Positions 60,883 through 64,000 of a DNA stretch of 64,000 nucleotides are shown here, one piece after another. The notes beneath the pieces are model-generated. The model was not told the DNA's origin. It did no database searches and saw only the letters and a program-made list of their open reading frames with translations. Origin of the DNA: Candidatus Gastranaerophilales bacterium (lineage in GTDB: Bacteria; Cyanobacteriota; Vampirovibrionia; Gastranaerophilales; Gastranaerophilaceae); the NCBI GenBank assembly GCA_944323155.1, contig CALURL010000001.1:62001-126000 (forward strand). The letters run 5' to 3'. Positions within the stretch are counted from its first letter, which is position 1; each line of letters starts with the position of its first letter. The position numbers were made by a program, and so were the translations under genes.

Positions 60883-62025
60883 ATGAATTACATGGGAGTA
60901 ACACCAACAAGAACAAGACCAATAAGTTATAACCCGCTACGCGCAGGCCAGTTTAGAGGCTATCGCGGCTGTAACGTTATTCCAAGCAGAACAACAATTG
61001 TTAATAACAATTTTGTTAATTATCAAATGCCTTCTGTAAATTGCAACTATGCATATCAAGATCCTGGTATGAGCAGTGGCATGAAATGGATGCTTGGTTT
61101 AGGCTTAGGTACATCAATTCTTGGCAGTATACTTTCATTCTTCGGAGTAGGCAACAACTCAACACCTGTTGATGGACAAGGGGGTGAAGCACCGGCAGCT
61201 CCACCTGCAAATGACCAGAGTCAACAAATTGCCCAACTGCAAGAAAGAGTTGAAACTTTAGAAGATCAATTAGCAAACTCTCAAACAACTCAACCTGCAA
61301 CCACTCAGACTGAACCAGCAGTTGCACAACAAACTACTGAACAAGACAACAAACCAAAAACCGACTATTCAAACTTCAAAAATGGTGCAGCAATGGTTTG
61401 TAGAGATGCAAGCGGAAAAACCGCAAATATTTCAGGCACTTTATCTGATGTACAGCTTGATGCAAACGGAGTACCGCAAAGCTTTACATTAACTGATTCA
61501 GGTTCTAAAAACAGATATAAATATACAGTAAGCGCAAATGCTGATGGAAGTTTGAACTTCACCTGTGTAAGCAAAAATGATCAAGCAACAATTGGTTCAC
61601 CAAATTATACATATACAAATGGAGAATTAGTTCAAGAAAACAATTCATTTAACGGTTACGGCATTGGTATAAGAACTGCTACAAAACCAGCAGCACCACA
61701 AAATGATCCGCCGAAACCAGCTAGTAATGAACCACCTGAAGGTACAATGAAAGATGTTACTTCAAACTTCTTCACAGCAGAGACACCATTTTATAATGTA
61801 AAAGATGGTAAATATCATTCAACACCGGATCAAGAACACTCCTGGATGAATCCGAGATTTAATCAAGCAGGGGGAGCAAGCAAACCTGAAACAGCGCCTG
61901 CAAGTAATGAACAAGTTAAGTTGGAATATAAATACTATAATCACAGAGGACATTTTTACGCAAACGGCAAAGAAATTACTCAACAGGAATATAGAGAACT
62001 TAAAAAAGCACAAGAAAATGCTTAA
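60883..62025 (+). CDS. Asn-motif protein with hydrophobic segment and Pro/Gln-rich linker (atypical-promoter group)
   Basis: A 380-residue protein. SRTTIVNNNF at about residues 33-42 repeats the motif of the preceding 75-residue gene. A hydrophobic Gly-rich helix follows (WMLGLGLGTSILGSILSFF, about 64-82), then a Pro/Ala/Gln-rich linker with a short coiled coil (IAQLQERVETLEDQL), a beta-rich region (about 165-270), and a C-terminal segment ending KYYNHRGHFYANGKEITQQE. No known family. It may be a membrane-attached surface protein. CGGAG stands seven bases before the ATG, and a TTG at 60877 is rejected. Strong terminator at 62031. Confidence 0.65.
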   Translation: MNYMGVTPTRTRPISYNPLRAGQFRGYRGCNVIPSRTTIVNNNFVNYQMPSVNCNYAYQDPGMSSGMKWMLGLGLGTSILGSILSFFGVGNNSTPVDGQGGEAPAAPPANDQSQQIAQLQERVETLEDQLANSQTTQPATTQTEPAVAQQTTEQDNKPKTDYSNFKNGAAMVCRDASGKTANISGTLSDVQLDANGVPQSFTLTDSGSKNRYKYTVSANADGSLNFTCVSKNDQATIGSPNYTYTNGELVQENNSFNGYGIGIRTATKPAAPQNDPPKPASNEPPEGTMKDVTSNFFTAETPFYNVKDGKYHSTPDQEHSWMNPRFNQAGGASKPETAPASNEQVKLEYKYYNHRGHFYANGKEITQQEYRELKKAQENA

Positions 62026-62030
62026 TAATA

Positions 62031-62056
62031 AAAAAACTCCCTTCGGGGAGTTTTTT
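62031..62056 (+). terminator. Rho-independent terminator after the 380-residue protein gene
   Basis: AAAAAACTCCC, tetraloop TTCG, GGGAGTTTTTT: a textbook hairpin with a UUCG loop. Confidence 0.9.
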
Positions 62057-62090
62057 AGTATATAATATTTTTAAAAAGGAGTAAAGGTTA

Positions 62091-62525
62091 ATGCAAAATA
62101 CAAAAGTTGTAATAGGTTCTGATCATGGCGGTTTTGAGTACAAAGAAGAGATAAAAAAATTTTTATTGGAAAAAGGATATAAAATTATAGATGTTGGAAC
62201 GAATTCAAAAGAGTCATGCGATTATCCGGTCTTTGCAAAAGAAGCAGTGCAAAAAATTATAAATGGTGAAGCTGACAGAGGAATTTTGATTTGCGGAACA
62301 GGAATTGGCATGTCAATTACGGCAAACAAATTTAAAGGAATAAGAGCCGCTTTATGTGGAGATACATTTTCTGCACGTGCTACAAGGGCTCATAACAATT
62401 CAAACATTTTGTGCCTCGGGGAGCGTGTTATAGGACTTGGACTTGCCATAGATATAGTAAACATATGGCTTAATACTGAATATGAAGGCGGAAGACATCA
62501 AAAACGCATTGATATGATTGAATAA
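62091..62525 (+). CDS. rpiB: Ribose 5-phosphate isomerase B
   Basis: A 144-residue RpiB converting ribulose-5-phosphate and ribose-5-phosphate. GSDHGGFEYKEEIK is the N-terminal motif, the active-site cysteine lies in ILICGTGIGMSI, and NNSNILCLGERVIG and GGRHQKRIDMIE are typical. AAAAAGGAGTAAAGG gives a strong ribosome binding site. The rsfS gene follows by 46 bases. Confidence 0.95.
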   Translation: MQNTKVVIGSDHGGFEYKEEIKKFLLEKGYKIIDVGTNSKESCDYPVFAKEAVQKIINGEADRGILICGTGIGMSITANKFKGIRAALCGDTFSARATRAHNNSNILCLGERVIGLGLAIDIVNIWLNTEYEGGRHQKRIDMIE

Positions 62526-62571
62526 TCTTGTGTTATAATAACTTTAGTATTAGAAAATATAAAGGGAAATT

Positions 62572-62970
62572 ATGACAGAAGAATTAGATTCAAAAAAACT
62601 GGCATGCGTCATTGCAGGAACTCTTGATGACAAACTCGGTAAAGATATTACTATTTTAAATATAAGCAATGTGTCTTCACTTGCGGATTATTTTGTAATC
62701 GTTACAGGTGATTCTACACCGCAGGTAAAAGCTTTGATGGAAAACACAAAAGACAGAATAAAAAAATTATTCGGACGTTCTCCGCTTCGTATGGAAAATG
62801 ATACAAAAAATCGCTGGAACTTGCTTGATTATGGCGATGTAGTTGTTCATATCTTACACAGAGACGAAAGAGAAACTTATGCGATAGAAAAGTTCTGGAG
62901 CAATGCTTTCAGCGTATCAGAAGACGAATGGAGAGAAATTTCTAAAGAATATTCAGAATTCAACAGTTAA
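62572..62970 (+). CDS. rsfS: Ribosomal silencing factor RsfS
   Basis: A 132-residue protein of the RsfS/Iojap family, which binds L14 and blocks subunit joining when nutrients are short. Motifs are DDKLGKDITILNISNVSSLADYFVI (in part SSLADYFVIVTG), NRWNLLDYGDVVVHILH and RETYAIEKFWS. AAGGG precedes the ATG. Confidence 0.95.
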   Translation: MTEELDSKKLACVIAGTLDDKLGKDITILNISNVSSLADYFVIVTGDSTPQVKALMENTKDRIKKLFGRSPLRMENDTKNRWNLLDYGDVVVHILHRDERETYAIEKFWSNAFSVSEDEWREISKEYSEFNS

Positions 62971-62985
62971 TATTTCTAAATACAG

Positions 62986-63013
62986 TTGCAATATTTGTGA
63001 AAATATGTAAAAT
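62986..63013 (+). promoter_or_regulatory. Promoter with start codon near predicted +1 (TPR gene)
   Basis: TTGCAA (62986-62991), a 16-base spacer and TAAAAT (63008-63013). The ATG at 63021 is eight bases after the -10 box, with no ribosome binding site. Confidence 0.45.
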
Positions 63014-63020
63014 AAAAGTT

Positions 63021-64000
63021 ATGGAAAATATGAGCAGAGAAGAATTAGATAAACAAATTAATGAAGCCATCATGGCAATGGCTAAAGAACCGCAAAATGC
63101 AGAGCATTATCATAAATTAGCAGAGCTTTATTTAAACAAGCAGAACTATGACAAGGTAATGTCTGTTTTAGAAAGCTTGCTTGCAATTCATCCTAATGAT
63201 GTTCAAGCACTTGTTGGTATGGGTACTATGTGGTTTTATGAAAAGGATTTCAGAAAATCACTTTCTTATTACAATAGAGCGCTTGAAATTAATCCAAAAA
63301 ATTTCCTTATATACTACAATATGGGAAATGTTTTTGCGGAATGGAAAAATTTTCCGAAAGCTTTATTTTACTACAACAGAGCTATTGATTTGAACTCTAC
63401 TAATCCAGAAATTTATAACGCAATTGCTTTGCTGTATCAAGATTTTGAAGATTATGTTGAAGCAAGAGCTTATTATGAAAAAGCACTTTCGCTTGATCCT
63501 GAAAATATTACTGCACTCGTAGACATGGGTAATGTTTGTTTTAAAATCTTTGATTACGAAACTGCTTTGGAATTGTACAAAAAAGTTTTTGTTCTTAATC
63601 CTGACAACAAAATTGTAGCTGTTTGTATAGGTAATACGCTTACTCTTATGAAGCAAAGAGAACAAGCTTACAGTTATTTTGAGAAAGCACTTACTATGGA
63701 AGGCGACAATTACAAAGCGTATATATGCTATGCAATTTCCCTTTCAGAATTTGGTGAATACGATATGGCTGTTGAAATGTATAAAAAAGCCATTGATATT
63801 TGCCCAAAAGAAATTAATGCACAAATTCTACTTGCCAACTTGTATACAAACTTTAACCGTATAGATCTGGCAATGGATTTGTATAAATCTACATTAAAAT
63901 TGAAGCCAAACAATGCAGAAACTTACATGCTTCTTGGAAATGCGCATTATCTAGATAATGATATTGAACAAGCTATAGCTTCTTATAGAGCTTCAATTAA
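63021..64000 (+). CDS. TPR-repeat protein, partial (N-terminal 326 residues)
   Basis: An open frame from the ATG at 63021 to the right edge, so the C-terminus is missing. It begins MENMSREELDKQINEAIMAM and consists of about eight successive TPR units (for example SLSYYNRALEINPKNF, EARAYYEKALSLDPENI, AVEMYKKAIDICPKE, AIASYRASI). TPRs are protein-interaction scaffolds, and the role is unknown. No signal peptide or ribosome binding site is visible. Confidence 0.85.
   Translation, partial: MENMSREELDKQINEAIMAMAKEPQNAEHYHKLAELYLNKQNYDKVMSVLESLLAIHPNDVQALVGMGTMWFYEKDFRKSLSYYNRALEINPKNFLIYYNMGNVFAEWKNFPKALFYYNRAIDLNSTNPEIYNAIALLYQDFEDYVEARAYYEKALSLDPENITALVDMGNVCFKIFDYETALELYKKVFVLNPDNKIVAVCIGNTLTLMKQREQAYSYFEKALTMEGDNYKAYICYAISLSEFGEYDMAVEMYKKAIDICPKEINAQILLANLYTNFNRIDLAMDLYKSTLKLKPNNAETYMLLGNAHYLDNDIEQAIASYRASI

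Noticed and set aside
1-64000. CRISPR arrays, insertion sequences, prophage or integrase genes
   Set aside because: No regularly spaced repeats, transposase motifs, att-like repeats or phage structural genes were seen on either strand.

Overview
This window looks like chromosomal DNA of an AT-rich, strictly or largely anaerobic bacterium. The best fit by eye is a non-photosynthetic cyanobacterial relative of the gut Melainabacteria/Gastranaerophilales type. That placement is inference. It rests on the RecG with a long N-terminal extension, the desulfoferrodoxin-ferritin pair, the SecY/S5/L30/L15 and S12/S7 blocks, a NarL-type regulator beside a REC-PAS-histidine kinase, and several lineage-type proteins with no recognised domain. 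No prophage, insertion sequence, CRISPR array or plasmid feature is visible. The window opens inside a HAMP sensor gene and closes inside a TPR gene.

Layout. 1-8.5 kb: partial sensor, an FAD dehydrogenase, then a tightly overlapping minus-strand operon smc-scpA-scpB-matrixin-like protease behind a clear TTGACA/TCTAAT promoter. 8.6-17.5 kb: a large protein of unknown function (family 1), a glucan phosphorylase homologue that lacks the PLP lysine, a methionine gamma-lyase/Alum_res protein, a VWA protein, a secreted nuclease/phospholipase D fusion, a YdjC deacetylase and a GT2 glycosyltransferase. 17.5-17.8 kb: a large SRP RNA with an Alu domain. 17.9-22.6 kb: superoxide reductase-ferritin and a two-component module. 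22.6-38.6 kb: mixed housekeeping genes (wecB, rpsL-rpsG, leuD-like, thrB, ferredoxin, a B12-type radical SAM protein, MnmC-like methyltransferase plus FAD oxidoreductase, CoA-disulfide reductase), including an HCP-like protein and a histidine-phosphatase-like protein that have lost catalytic residues. 38.6-45 kb: orphan ABC permease, phosphohexomutase, rpsE-rpmD-rplO-secY. 45-53.4 kb: PilZ protein, truncated Orn/Lys/Arg-decarboxylase-fold protein, a second family-1 giant, a HEAT-like protein, a polytopic membrane protein, a patatin, tRNA-Leu(UAA) and an EF-hand protein. 53.4-64 kb: csaB-kdgK-eda-like operon, CHASE2 cyclase, recG, two small Asn-motif proteins, rpiB, rsfS and a TPR protein.

The most unusual signal is regulatory. 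Five genes for small or surface-like proteins of unknown function (minus start 23242; plus starts 32720, 52486, 60464, 60883) share a promoter of the form G[CA]AATT, exactly 17 bases, then TTTATA/TTTATT. It differs from the ordinary TTGACA-type promoters seen upstream of smc, rpsL and the methionine gamma-lyase homologue. Separately, about seven plus-strand genes have a -10 box ending six to nine bases before the start codon and no ribosome binding site, which predicts leaderless mRNAs. A third theme is two paralogous proteins (344 and 688 residues) with conserved N- and C-terminal ends and unrelated middles.

All calls were made by reading the sequence. No database search or alignment program was run, so family names rest on recalled motifs.
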